Source: Lewinella sp041392765 (lineage in GTDB: Bacteria; Bacteroidota; Bacteroidia; Chitinophagales; Saprospiraceae). From it: a stretch of 64,000 nt of DNA. The notes under the pieces are model-generated. The model had not been told where the DNA came from and did no database searches. It saw only the letters and a program-made list of their open reading frames with translations. Positions 26,009-34,790 of the stretch are shown here, in pieces. Position numbers and translations under genes: made by a program. The DNA is taken from the NCBI GenBank assembly GCA_041392765.1, contig JAWKLL010000016.1:1-64000 (forward strand), read 5' to 3'. Position 1 is the first letter of the stretch, and each line of letters opens with the position of its first letter.

Positions 26009-26155
26009 CTAAGGAATAATATCATCACCAATGATACATTTAGCTGACATCTCTTGCTTTGGTGGATTGTTGGATGGCTTCCCATTATGCGCTGGTACGT
26101 CTTTTGTATGAATGTTTAAGAACATCAAAATGGCGAGGATAATTTTCGTAATCAT
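26009..26155 (-). CDS. small exported peptide, unknown function
   Basis: A 48-residue frame from the ATG at 26155. MITKIILAILMFLNIHT is a short signal-like helix, followed by a hydrophilic tail with PAHNGKPSNNPPKQEMSAKC and the end IIGDDIIP. It has one cysteine. An upstream in-frame start would add 24 residues lacking signal character, so I prefer the shorter form. It is isolated on the minus strand, with no homologous family recognised. Confidence 0.5.
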   Translation of the reverse strand: MITKIILAILMFLNIHTKDVPAHNGKPSNNPPKQEMSAKCIIGDDIIP

Positions 26156-26227
26156 AGCTAACAGTTTTTTTAGATAAAAAATATAGTTGTTTTGTATTCC
26201 AAAGTTGCAGTGTAAATGATTGGTCAA

Positions 26228-26614
26228 CTATGACAGCAGAAGAAAGGTATCCGAATAAAAAAGAACTATTAAGTCATTTATTCACTATTATAATTTTGAT
26301 TATCAATTATTTATCATTTTTTTTAATCAATTTTATTAATTTTTCCATAATCACTCATTTGCCTTTTGTACCCTCTTGAAGCGCGGTAGTCTTCTAAAGA
26401 TTCTTTTACTTAGCCGTAGGACGCAGTATGGCGAAAAGGTATTTGAAATGCATACAAAATTCTCCTACATAACCCCTAATGTTATAGAAAAAATTAAACA
26501 GTCTAATTCCGTCTCTAAGCAAGCAAGGATCATGCAATTTATTACGCATTTGGCTTTTATATGGCAACTTACTACCTTTGGTCAGCCGTCCCCTCTATCT
26601 GCGGCGATACTGCA
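26228..26614. other. intergenic region upstream of TonB receptor
   Basis: AT-rich, and likely to contain promoters for the small peptide (minus) and the receptor (plus). A 28-codon frame (ATG 26534, MQFITHLAFIWQLTTFGQ) ends in a TGA that overlaps the receptor ATG at 26615. It could be a coupled leader peptide, but nothing else supports it. Confidence 0.35.
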
Positions 26615-29281
26615 ATGAAGCAATGGTTACTCATCTTAATATGTATAAGTTGGAGCTGGGTTGATTTGTCTGGGCAAGCATTTGTTCAGCAGCCTGTTTC
26701 CGTACAGATACAGCAACAACCATTGGCCGATGCACTCTGGCAATTGATAGAAAAAGAAGGGATACCATTGAGCTTCCAACACGAGTTACTGCCCAAAGGA
26801 GCGTTTACCTTCCGTATCATCCAACAACCCTGCGGTAAGGTATTAGACCAGTTGCTACAAAATACCCTCCTTAGCTGGAAGGTCGTTGGCGAACAAATCA
26901 TCATCGTTCCTCGAACAGAAAACTTGCTTCAATCGTGGGTAGTTAGCGGTTATGTTACAGATGCCGAGACAGGCGAACGCCTCATCGGTGCCAATATCAT
27001 CGACCTCTACTCCAACCGAGGAACCGTCAGTAATGAGTATGGTTTTTTCAGCCTCAGCTTACCAGAAGGAAATGTGTATCTCCGCACTTCTTACTTGGGA
27101 TATGTCAACTATGAAAGCTATTTGCCGCTCAATGCCTCTATTTCGCTCAAAGTAGCATTGCAGCGCAGTATTACACTCAGTGAAATCATCGTCTATCCCC
27201 GCGATTCGCTGGCCGATCCCATTGGTGGACCAGGGCCGGGTATCATGCTAGGAAAACGAGAAGCCATGTTACTTCCTACCTTAGCTGGAGAACCTGACAT
27301 CCTGCGCTTAGCCCATCTTTTGCCCGGTGTGACGACGGGTGCCGACGGTGCCGAGGGATTGCAAGTAAGAGGAGGCGATGCTGGTCAAAATTTGGTGCTA
27401 CTTGATGGTGTTCCCGTGTATTACGTCAACCATGCCATTGGGCTATTTTCTGTATTCAATGGCAATGCTGTCAGCTCGGCTCGCCTGCTCCGAGGGGCTT
27501 TCCCAGCTCGGTATGGAGGACGTTTGTCCAGTGTTTTAGACATCCGTATGAAAGATGGGAACACCCAGCAGTTAACGGGACATGCAGAAGCGGGGCTTTT
27601 GTCCACACGCGCCCTATTGGAAGGCCCTGTAGTGAAAGGGCGCTCGTCCTTCCTAGTGGCTGGGCGTTGGTCTTTCGTTCATACTTTCCTCAATCCACAA
27701 TCTGCTCGGTTTAAACGACAGCGCGGTAGAGAAGGAGAGACTAATTATCGTTTCTTCGACTTCAATGCCAAGTACAACCACAATATTTCTCCCCGCGACC
27801 ACCTTTTCCTCAGCCTCTATCACGGCCAAGACCGCTACGATGATCTAACCACCGACAGGAGTTTGCTGAATATAGAAGACCTTAATGGCAATTTGTTTCG
27901 GTTTACGTATGACCAGTCTTATGGAGAGGGATTAGTGTGGGGCAATACGGTGGGAAGCCTTCGTTGGAATCATTTATTTTCTGACAAGCTATTTGCCAAT
28001 TTCAATCTTACCTACAGCGAATTAGATCAGGAATCGTGGTATAATACCGAGGAAATACTTACTGAGAGCAGCATCAATTTCAGTGATAGTCTCTTATTGC
28101 AAGGTCTTTTTCGTTCAGGCATTCAAGATATGGGAGCCAAGGCAGATTGGCAGTGGAATGTGCGTTCCAACCTGTATTTTCGCTATGGTGCGGGATTTCA
28201 TGCCAGAACATTCCGCCCAGGTGCGCTACTCGTTTCCGAACCTTTCGATAGCGAAAGTGCTTTTTCCAACAATACCATCTCTACTCGCGAGGGGTTCTGT
28301 TACCTTGAAGGGCAAGGAGTATGGCAGGAGCGATGGTCTTGGAATGCCGGCATTCATTTAACAAATTGGCAAGTGCGCGGTCAATCTGATTGGGCGCTAC
28401 AACCGCGTGCCAGTATAGACTATCTAGCATCTGAGAAATTAACACTGAACGCTTCCGCTGGTAGGATGGTGCAATATTTACACTTTCTGCGGAACACCAC
28501 CCTCAACCTACCCACCGAGATTTGGGTGCCATCTACTCAGCTCATCCCACCTGCTACTTCTTGGCAACAGACGCTAGGCGGTCGCTATGAATGGGGTACC
28601 GCTTGGCAGGTCAGCGTAGATGCTTACTATAAAGCAATGCAGCAATTGCTTGCCTTTCGCGAAGGAGTAGAAGGTTTTGCCAATTGGGAAGAGAATGTCG
28701 TAAGCGGGCAAGGTGTAGCTTATGGCGCAGAGTTGCAAGTGAGTAGGTTACAAGGGCCACTGACAGGCTGGCTCAGTTATACCCTATCCCGTTCGCAACG
28801 ACAGTTCGACGAACTGAATTTAGGCCGTGTTTTTCCCTTTCGTTTCGACCGTCGCCACAATCTTCAACTGGCAGGTATTTGGCAGATTACTCCCCATTGG
28901 CATTTGTCAGCCAACTGGACTTATGCCTCAGGATTTGCCCTTACGCTACCTTTGGTGAAATTCACGGCAGTAGTACCGGGGGAATTACCTCCGCCAGGTG
29001 GGTTTCCTGTCACGCTCGATCCTGTGGCAAAAAACAACATTCGAATGCCAGCCTATCATCGTTTAGACCTCAATATACATGTAGAGTGGAAGAGCCGCCG
29101 CACCCTACAACACGCTTTGAACTTAGGGATTTATAACGTTTATAACCGCAACAACCCACTCTATTACGATGTTCGCCGATTTCTCGTCAATCAAAATAAT
29201 GTACTCGCTACCCGCTACCAGTTTGTAGAAGTACAATTGGCACCCATTCTCCCTATTTTAAGCTACCAATTTGGGTTTTAA
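26615..29281 (+). CDS. TonB-dependent receptor with STN and CarboxypepD_reg domains
   Basis: An 888-residue outer-membrane receptor from ATG 26615 (MKQWLLILICISWSWVDLSGQ signal; an ATG 18 codons upstream spoils the signal). An STN domain (about 25-105, VSVQIQQQPLADALWQLIE) is followed by a carboxypeptidase-regulatory domain (WVVSGYVTDAETGERLIGAN), a plug (LQVRGGDAGQNLVLLDGVPV) and a barrel ending FGF. STN domains allow a receptor to signal to an ECF sigma/anti-sigma pair, and such a pair lies convergently at 30337-32198. A DUF4249 lipoprotein follows, the usual partner of this receptor type. Ligand unknown. Confidence 0.92.
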   Translation: MKQWLLILICISWSWVDLSGQAFVQQPVSVQIQQQPLADALWQLIEKEGIPLSFQHELLPKGAFTFRIIQQPCGKVLDQLLQNTLLSWKVVGEQIIIVPRTENLLQSWVVSGYVTDAETGERLIGANIIDLYSNRGTVSNEYGFFSLSLPEGNVYLRTSYLGYVNYESYLPLNASISLKVALQRSITLSEIIVYPRDSLADPIGGPGPGIMLGKREAMLLPTLAGEPDILRLAHLLPGVTTGADGAEGLQVRGGDAGQNLVLLDGVPVYYVNHAIGLFSVFNGNAVSSARLLRGAFPARYGGRLSSVLDIRMKDGNTQQLTGHAEAGLLSTRALLEGPVVKGRSSFLVAGRWSFVHTFLNPQSARFKRQRGREGETNYRFFDFNAKYNHNISPRDHLFLSLYHGQDRYDDLTTDRSLLNIEDLNGNLFRFTYDQSYGEGLVWGNTVGSLRWNHLFSDKLFANFNLTYSELDQESWYNTEEILTESSINFSDSLLLQGLFRSGIQDMGAKADWQWNVRSNLYFRYGAGFHARTFRPGALLVSEPFDSESAFSNNTISTREGFCYLEGQGVWQERWSWNAGIHLTNWQVRGQSDWALQPRASIDYLASEKLTLNASAGRMVQYLHFLRNTTLNLPTEIWVPSTQLIPPATSWQQTLGGRYEWGTAWQVSVDAYYKAMQQLLAFREGVEGFANWEENVVSGQGVAYGAELQVSRLQGPLTGWLSYTLSRSQRQFDELNLGRVFPFRFDRRHNLQLAGIWQITPHWHLSANWTYASGFALTLPLVKFTAVVPGELPPPGGFPVTLDPVAKNNIRMPAYHRLDLNIHVEWKSRRTLQHALNLGIYNVYNRNNPLYYDVRRFLVNQNNVLATRYQFVEVQLAPILPILSYQFGF

Positions 29282-29372
29282 AAACAACGCGCTTGCAAAT
29301 TCCCGACAAACACCTATATTTGAGGGAATTATTTACAAAAAGTCTTTGCCAATAATCAACCAATAAAACCGT

Positions 29373-30308
29373 ATGGCTTGGTGGAAACCAATATGTACCC
29401 TTTTAGGATGTGGGCTGTTGTTCAGCTCCACCTGCGAGCGTACGGTAGAACTGGACATTGAAGAACCACCCCCTCGTTTAGTGGTGAGTAGCAGTTTCAC
29501 CTTGGGTGAAAAGGTAAAGGTAGCGGTGAGCAAGAGTCAGTATATTTTAGATTCCGGTCTGCCCGAATATATCGCCAATGCGACCGTCACCTTGTATGAA
29601 GGGGAAGATTTGATTGAAGCACTCGGGTTGTATATTGACCCCGCACCTCGTATTCCTCCTTACTACGTTACGCAACACTTCGAACCGCAGCCTGGTAATA
29701 CGTACACCGTAAAAGTAGAAGCACCAGGTTTCGCTACCGTGATGGCGCATAGTTACATCCCTGAGTCGGTGCCATTTTCACACTTGAAAGTATTTGATTT
29801 CACCACAGAAGCTGCGGAGGAATCCTTTGCTGTCAACTATGCCTACCAAGTAAGACTGAATTACGATGACCCCCCAAGTGAGGACAATTACTACCACCTC
29901 AACTTGTTTCAAGCCATCAATGATTACACCTTAGGCGAAAGCGGCGACACCATTGTACTCAGCACTCGACTGGTGCGCCTGCCCATTGCTTTTCCTCATC
30001 CAGAAGTAGTAAATGATTTGGTAATAGGCGGATTACTATTTAAAAACAACCCCTCGCCCGATGGCTTTATTTTTGATATTGCCATTAGCGGCATCGTACC
30101 AGAATTTGAATATTTAGGCGATGTGGTCGCCGAATTGCGTACCGTCACCCGTGAGTATTACCTCTATTACTCCACCTTTAGCCGCCAACAAGGCCAGTCC
30201 GATGGGCCCTTCAACGATCCAATCGTTATTTTCAACAATATTGAAAACGGACATGGTTATTTCGCTGGTTATAACGCTATCAAAGATTCTGTTTCTCTTG
30301 GATTTTGA
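29373..30308 (+). CDS. DUF4249 family lipoprotein-like partner
   Basis: A 311-residue protein. A hydrophobic leader with CTLLGCGLLFSSTC is followed by the DUF4249 opening TVELDIEEPPPRLVVSSSF and the typical beta-sandwich pattern (EYIANATVTLYEGEDLIEAL, PGNTYTVKVEAPGFATVMA). DUF4249 proteins are regularly encoded just after CarboxypepD_reg/STN TonB receptors in Bacteroidota and are presumed to be surface or periplasmic ligand-handling partners. It lies 91 bases downstream of the receptor. Exact role unknown. Confidence 0.85.
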   Translation: MAWWKPICTLLGCGLLFSSTCERTVELDIEEPPPRLVVSSSFTLGEKVKVAVSKSQYILDSGLPEYIANATVTLYEGEDLIEALGLYIDPAPRIPPYYVTQHFEPQPGNTYTVKVEAPGFATVMAHSYIPESVPFSHLKVFDFTTEAAEESFAVNYAYQVRLNYDDPPSEDNYYHLNLFQAINDYTLGESGDTIVLSTRLVRLPIAFPHPEVVNDLVIGGLLFKNNPSPDGFIFDIAISGIVPEFEYLGDVVAELRTVTREYYLYYSTFSRQQGQSDGPFNDPIVIFNNIENGHGYFAGYNAIKDSVSLGF

Positions 30309-30324
30309 GCTTGTCTAAAGGCTG

Positions 30325-30340
30325 GTAAAAGTGCTTTTAC
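30325..30340. terminator. small palindrome between convergent genes
   Basis: GTAAAAGTGCTTTTAC is a perfect palindrome between the stops of two convergent genes, overlapping the stop of the minus-strand one. It may work as a weak bidirectional terminator, but the stem is AT-rich. Confidence 0.35.
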
Positions 30341-31641
30341 AATCCAAAATGATACCTCGCGGTGGCCTGCCAGGCATGGGGATGCACCCAATCCAGCGTC
30401 TTGCTGGGCCAAGGTGTAAGGTCGCTACGAAAAGCTAATCCAAGTGAAAGATTTTTTGCGAGGCGATACTGTGCACCCATGAGAGCAGAACCGTGCCAAC
30501 GGTTGGCTTTCAGCGGAAAAGCAGACGAAAAATCATTCGTTGCTTCATCAAAACGCACCCCGATAGCTGCCTCATCGTATAAGTCCACTTCGCTTAATCC
30601 ATCAAGTAGCATAGGGGAACCTGAAGTACTTGTGCCATCTGAGTACGCATACTTGAATTGTACGGCTCCATTGATATACAGCCCCCCTCTAAAGCCTGCC
30701 TGAAGGCTAAGTCTTGGTAGCATTTTCCAATTGGCAGCCAGCCCTATATCTATCCTGTCATAGTTAATGATAGCAGAGGCTTCATCCACCAACACAAAAG
30801 ATGGGCTGGGCAAGTCCATACTCTCCTCAAAATTTGATTGATATGCCCCCAAGGCACGAGTTACGGGCATAGCTTTTTGATAGTACAATCCTACATCCAA
30901 ACCCCAGCGTTTCGCTAATCGAGTCGTCAACCCCAAACCAGCGGCCATATAACGCTGCGATTCCGATTGCACCCCAAACTGTACATCCACAAAAAATGAC
31001 TGCTTGGGCAGTTGCAATGCCACAACCGATGCCGCCAATGGAACGGATTGCAACGAATGAAGCGGCTCAATAGCCAACCCTGCTATGGGAGAAACAACCG
31101 CTTTTTCTTGAGTAGTGGCTTCATCGAGGGTTGCCCCATTTGGAGTATCGAGCAAAGTGGGTATCTCTAAGGAAAGCGTTGTTTGGTTGTCAGCGGGGAA
31201 CACCGTGGAGGACGTAGCGGCGGCTGTCTTTTGATTTTTCGTTACCGTCATTGGTGTTTCAACGGCAGATTGGTAGCTGGTGCTAATACGTGCTGCTTGT
31301 ATGGTAGAAATTCGAGTATCAACAGATGAAACACCCGCAAAGTCGGAGGTAGGTGCCGGGGTTAAAACAGTAGTGGAAGCTGATTCGGCAACAACGGAAG
31401 GCAAATCAGGCGATGTCTTAACCGAGGGTGTTAGATCATCGCCACCGTGTTGTCGGCCCATTGCCACCTGCCACCAAACGATACCACTCAAACTTATTCC
31501 TAAAAATAACCAAAGCAACCAGACAGGAAATCTTCTATCATTCTCCTGCAAAGGCATGACTTTGTCTAATTCCATCTCCATCCGATGCCAGCCTTTATCT
31601 ATGAGGCGGGGATCTATATCATTCCTGTTATCACTTTGCAT
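30337..31641 (-). CDS. single-helix membrane protein with periplasmic beta-barrel-like domain (putative anti-sigma partner)
   Basis: Start chosen at ATG 31641 (MQSDNRNDIDPRLIDKGW), which overlaps the sigma-factor stop by 28 bases; an upstream start would overlap more. About 434 residues: a cytoplasmic segment of ~40 residues, one membrane helix (FPVWLLWLFLGISLSGIVWW), a long Ser/Thr/Ala-rich linker, then a ~200-residue beta-strand-rich domain ending ARYHFGL. Proteins with this layout commonly follow ECF sigma genes in Bacteroidota, and the short cytoplasmic part may hold the sigma factor (inference). Confidence 0.75.
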   Translation of the reverse strand: MQSDNRNDIDPRLIDKGWHRMEMELDKVMPLQENDRRFPVWLLWLFLGISLSGIVWWQVAMGRQHGGDDLTPSVKTSPDLPSVVAESASTTVLTPAPTSDFAGVSSVDTRISTIQAARISTSYQSAVETPMTVTKNQKTAAATSSTVFPADNQTTLSLEIPTLLDTPNGATLDEATTQEKAVVSPIAGLAIEPLHSLQSVPLAASVVALQLPKQSFFVDVQFGVQSESQRYMAAGLGLTTRLAKRWGLDVGLYYQKAMPVTRALGAYQSNFEESMDLPSPSFVLVDEASAIINYDRIDIGLAANWKMLPRLSLQAGFRGGLYINGAVQFKYAYSDGTSTSGSPMLLDGLSEVDLYDEAAIGVRFDEATNDFSSAFPLKANRWHGSALMGAQYRLAKNLSLGLAFRSDLTPWPSKTLDWVHPHAWQATARYHFGL

Positions 31642-32198
31642 AGTGTCGGTAGTTTGAATGGGCCTGTAAGCAAAATAGTCTTCAATTTTTCCCTTGCTTG
31701 AGAAAGATGCCATTTAGAGGTGCCGGCACTAATTCCCAATGCCTCGCCAATTTCCACATGGGTATAGCCCTCCACGGCAAAAAGCCAAAACACTTCCCGC
31801 GTAGCCTTGGGGAGTTGATCAATCATACCCACCATATCTTCCCAATACAGATTGTCCAACGAGGGAGCAGTAGTGGGCTGATCCCAATCCTCCAAAGGCA
31901 TGAAACGCAGTTTTTTATCTGCTTTACGATAGTGATCGGCCAAACTGTGGAAGACAATGCGGCGTATCCACCCTTCCAATGACCCTTTAAATTCAAAGGT
32001 GTGTAATTTGGTGAAAACCCTTAAAAAACCAGCATTCAATATCTCCAGCGATTCTTCTTCATCGCCAGTATGCCGCATACACATACGGTACATGACCGGG
32101 AAAAACTGCCGGTAGAGTCTTTCCTGACAAAGCCTGTCGTTTAGGATACATCCTTTAACAAGCTCTTCTTCCGTCCATGCTGACGATTTTTTAATCAT
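31614..32198 (-). CDS. ECF-type RNA polymerase sigma factor
   Basis: A 194-residue sigma-70 family protein. Region 2 includes RLYRQFFPVMYRMCMRHTGD and AGFLRVFTKLHTFEFKGSLEGWIRRI. Region 4 includes IDQLPKATREVFWLFAVEG and the helix-turn-helix HVEIGEALGISAGTSKWHL. This length and order are typical of Bacteroidota ECF sigma factors. It is translationally coupled to the downstream membrane protein, its likely regulator. Convergence with an STN-type receptor operon suggests cell-surface signalling. Confidence 0.92.
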   Translation of the reverse strand: MIKKSSAWTEEELVKGCILNDRLCQERLYRQFFPVMYRMCMRHTGDEEESLEILNAGFLRVFTKLHTFEFKGSLEGWIRRIVFHSLADHYRKADKKLRFMPLEDWDQPTTAPSLDNLYWEDMVGMIDQLPKATREVFWLFAVEGYTHVEIGEALGISAGTSKWHLSQAREKLKTILLTGPFKLPTLCKVITGMI

Positions 32199-32232
32199 AG
32201 TTTAAAATAAGACACCTAAATTAAAATACAAC

Positions 32233-33220
32233 CTACTGTGAGGTAACATCTTTTAATTCAATAACTTGCGAAAATGGCACTTCGCGTGTGTAGGTAGCCT
32301 TCTGAAAGCGATATCCCAGAGCAAAAGTAAAATTAGCTTTTGGGGAACCGCCTAATCTCAAGCCCATTTCAGGATGCAACATCCAACCACCTTCGCTCTC
32401 CGTTACTCCTTGCAACTCATTGTTGAGGGCGAATCCATAGCCACTATGAAGCCCCCTAATAGGGTGATACAGGGCGACGAAGCAAATAACCCGTGCATAC
32501 CCGAAAACTCGCTCGCTAAGGACTCACCTTCCGTCAGTTCATAAGCATCGTAACTCGCACCTACCCCAAGGCCGATATACCGATTGAATTGGTAGCCTAT
32601 AATATGTTGGAAATTGAAACCTACCGCCACCTCGTAGCTATCGGTATCATCAAAAAAACCAATACTACGGGTGCGTTTGCCAAAGGTAAACCGAACGTCA
32701 GGTGGTTGAAAACTCCTTTTTCTTTAAATTCATTCTGCTTCAACCAGAAATAATTTGCTTAGGCGATACCTCAGCAACGGCTGTTTCCTCTTCGGCTTTC
32801 TTTCCAAACGAATAGAAAAAATATCATTAAAAGGGATCATTGTTGCTTTGCCATCCATTTGTACGATCGACAGGGAGGAACGGGTATCCAACGCCTTAAT
32901 GATGCCTACTACCTGCTTGCCGTTGGTTTGAGTAACGGTGGCCTTTCGAGTTGACGTTACTATCGATGGTACGGTTGGTGAAATATCTCCTTCAATGGGT
33001 TGTTGTACCAATTTTTCCACCGCCTCAATAAGGTAGGAACTAACCACATCCGTTTCGTCATTTCTAAAAACGACCCTGTCATTGACATCATAAGACACCA
33101 ATGTTCCCGTGATGGTCTTTCCACTTTTTAAGGTCAGTTGGTCATACCCCTTCTCCTGAGCAGCCAGCGAAGTGGCCACTAAGAAGAATAGGCATAAAAG
33201 TGCGTTTTTAATCTCTCCAT
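32233..33220 (-). pseudogene. outer-membrane beta-barrel protein with N-terminal LSm-like domain (multiple frameshifts)
   Basis: Start inferred at ATG 33220. Adding one base to the 5-T run (33205-33209) gives MERLKNALLCLFFLVATSL and joins in frame with the rest; without it no ATG is in frame. An SH3/LSm-like segment follows (LTLKSGKTITGTLVSYDVND), with a second copy (TVTQTNGKQVVGIIKALD). After breaks near 32735 and between about 32400 and 32500, barrel strands continue (FNFQHIIGYQFNRYIGLGVG, FTFALGYRFQKATYTREVPF). At least three indels. It is either a decayed gene or a poorly sequenced intact one of about 320 residues. Confidence 0.65.
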
Positions 33221-33350
33221 GTTTTTTTTGTAGGCAAAATACTATTTATTTGTCACAGACGCAATAATCTAAATGAAAGGTTGGGTGTGCACTACTTTTT
33301 ACACAATTCCCCGATGTACTTTTGCAGGCGAAATAAAGGCCAATGAATAG

Positions 33351-34612
33351 ATGGATCTATATGTGGGGGTGAGATTATACCATTTGGCAATTTGGGTGGC
33401 TGCCTTTTAACAAAAAAGCAGCCCTGTGGGTGGCAGGGCGCAAGGATTGGGAAACTCGCCTCCGTCAATGGCGCGATACTGTAGCATAAGGCACCCCTAT
33501 TGTATGGATGCACTGCGCTAGCTTAGGTGAATTCGAACAAGGGCGGCCGTATTAGAAGGTTATGCAGCTCGCCACCCACAACATCGCATTGTACTTACTT
33601 TCTACTCGCCCCTCTGGCTATGAAGCCCGCCAACACTACTCGCACGCACACTATGTGGCCTACCTCCCCGCTGATACGCCCGCAACGCGCATTTGGCAAG
33701 AAATACTACAGCCTGAATGGGTGTTTTTTGTCAAATACGAATTTTGGTGGTTTTCACTTGCAGGAATGTTTTTAAGCGGCAAGTCAAGTGCGTCCTTATC
33801 GCCGCCAGTTTTAGGCCGGAGCAGCCGTTTTTTCGTTGGTACGGAGGTGTTTACCGCCGGATATTACCCCAATTTCACCACGTATTTGTACAAAACAAAG
33901 CAGATAAACAACTCCTTGCCCAGCATGGCATCAAGGCTGCCACCGTGGCTGGTGACCCTCGTGCCGACCGCGTGTTGGAAATAGCGCAAAGCCATATCGA
34001 TATTCCGCTAATATCCACTTTTGCAGCAAACAACAAAGTACTAATCGCCGGTAGCACCTGGCCGCCAGACGAAGACTTCCTTTTGGAGAAACAAACCCTG
34101 TGGACACAAGACTGGAAACTACTCATCGCTCCTCACGATATTGGTGCTTTTCATATCCAACAAATCACCAAGCAATTGCGAATCCCATACTGTAGGTTCT
34201 CCGATGCGCCTGATAAGGATACCTTACAACAAAGCCGCATCCTGATTTTAGATACCATCGGACTACTGTCACAAGGTTTACCACTATGGCGATGTAGCTT
34301 ATATAGGAGGAGGTTTTGGCAAAAGCATCCACAACTTATTAGAACCCATTGCACACGGCTTACCCGTGATTTTTGAAGTATCGGCATGAAAAATTCAAGA
34401 AGCTGCTGCACTAAAGGATAACGGAGGTGGGTTTGCCCTCCCTGAGCCTGATGCCTTTTCACTATCTTCGCTTGGCTACAGGACGATGAGGCACGGCAGG
34501 AAGCATCCGCCGCCGCCATGAGTACATACTCAAAGTAGAGGGGCTACGCAGCTTATTTTGGATAGATTGGGGAAATTTTACCAAATATGCATTAAATCGA
34601 AACAAGCTGTAG
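33351..34612 (+). pseudogene. waaA: 3-deoxy-D-manno-octulosonic acid transferase, heavily disrupted
   Basis: Segments in all three plus frames line up in order with Kdo transferase: LYHLAIWVAAF, KKAALWVAGRKDWETRLRQW, IVWMHCASLGEFEQGRP (acid-base Glu region), ILQPEWVFFVKYEFWW, ASFRPEQPFFRWYGGVYRRI, HVFVQNKADKQLL, VAGDPRADRV, VLIAGSTWPPDEDFLL, and the C-terminal EGLRSLFWIDWGNF. Between them lie at least six frameshifts and one nonsense codon (TAA 33487-33489). The enzyme adds Kdo to lipid A precursor on the inner membrane and is normally essential for LPS. A functional copy is therefore expected elsewhere, or this stretch is badly sequenced. Confidence 0.85.
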
Positions 34613-34624
34613 TCTAGTAATTGG

Positions 34625-34721
34625 AAATAACTGATCCCATTTTTCCTGAAGGCTTGGCTTTATGCACACGCTTTGTGCAAGTATTCCTACGCTTCCAAGC
34701 CAAAAATGGGATCACTTATTT
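34625..34721. repeat. long nested hairpin element, copy 1
   Basis: The outer arm AAATAACTGATCCCATTTTT (34625-34644) matches the complement of 34702-34721 with one mismatch. Nested inside are GGCTTGG/CCAAGCC (34651-34657, 34695-34701) and TGCACA/TGTGCA (34663-34668, 34674-34679). A second element with the same outer arm pattern lies at 46814-46921. It is located between waaA and the FG-GAP operon. Confidence 0.8.
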
Positions 34722-34790
34722 TTTTCCCGTCCCTTATCTTTTCCAGAACATCATTTTTAGAGTACCTTTGCTACCAAAGTTATTAAAAAA

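Noticed and set aside
33292..33513. 73-codon minus frame at the start of waaA
   Set aside because: The plus strand carries clear Kdo-transferase blocks at the same place.
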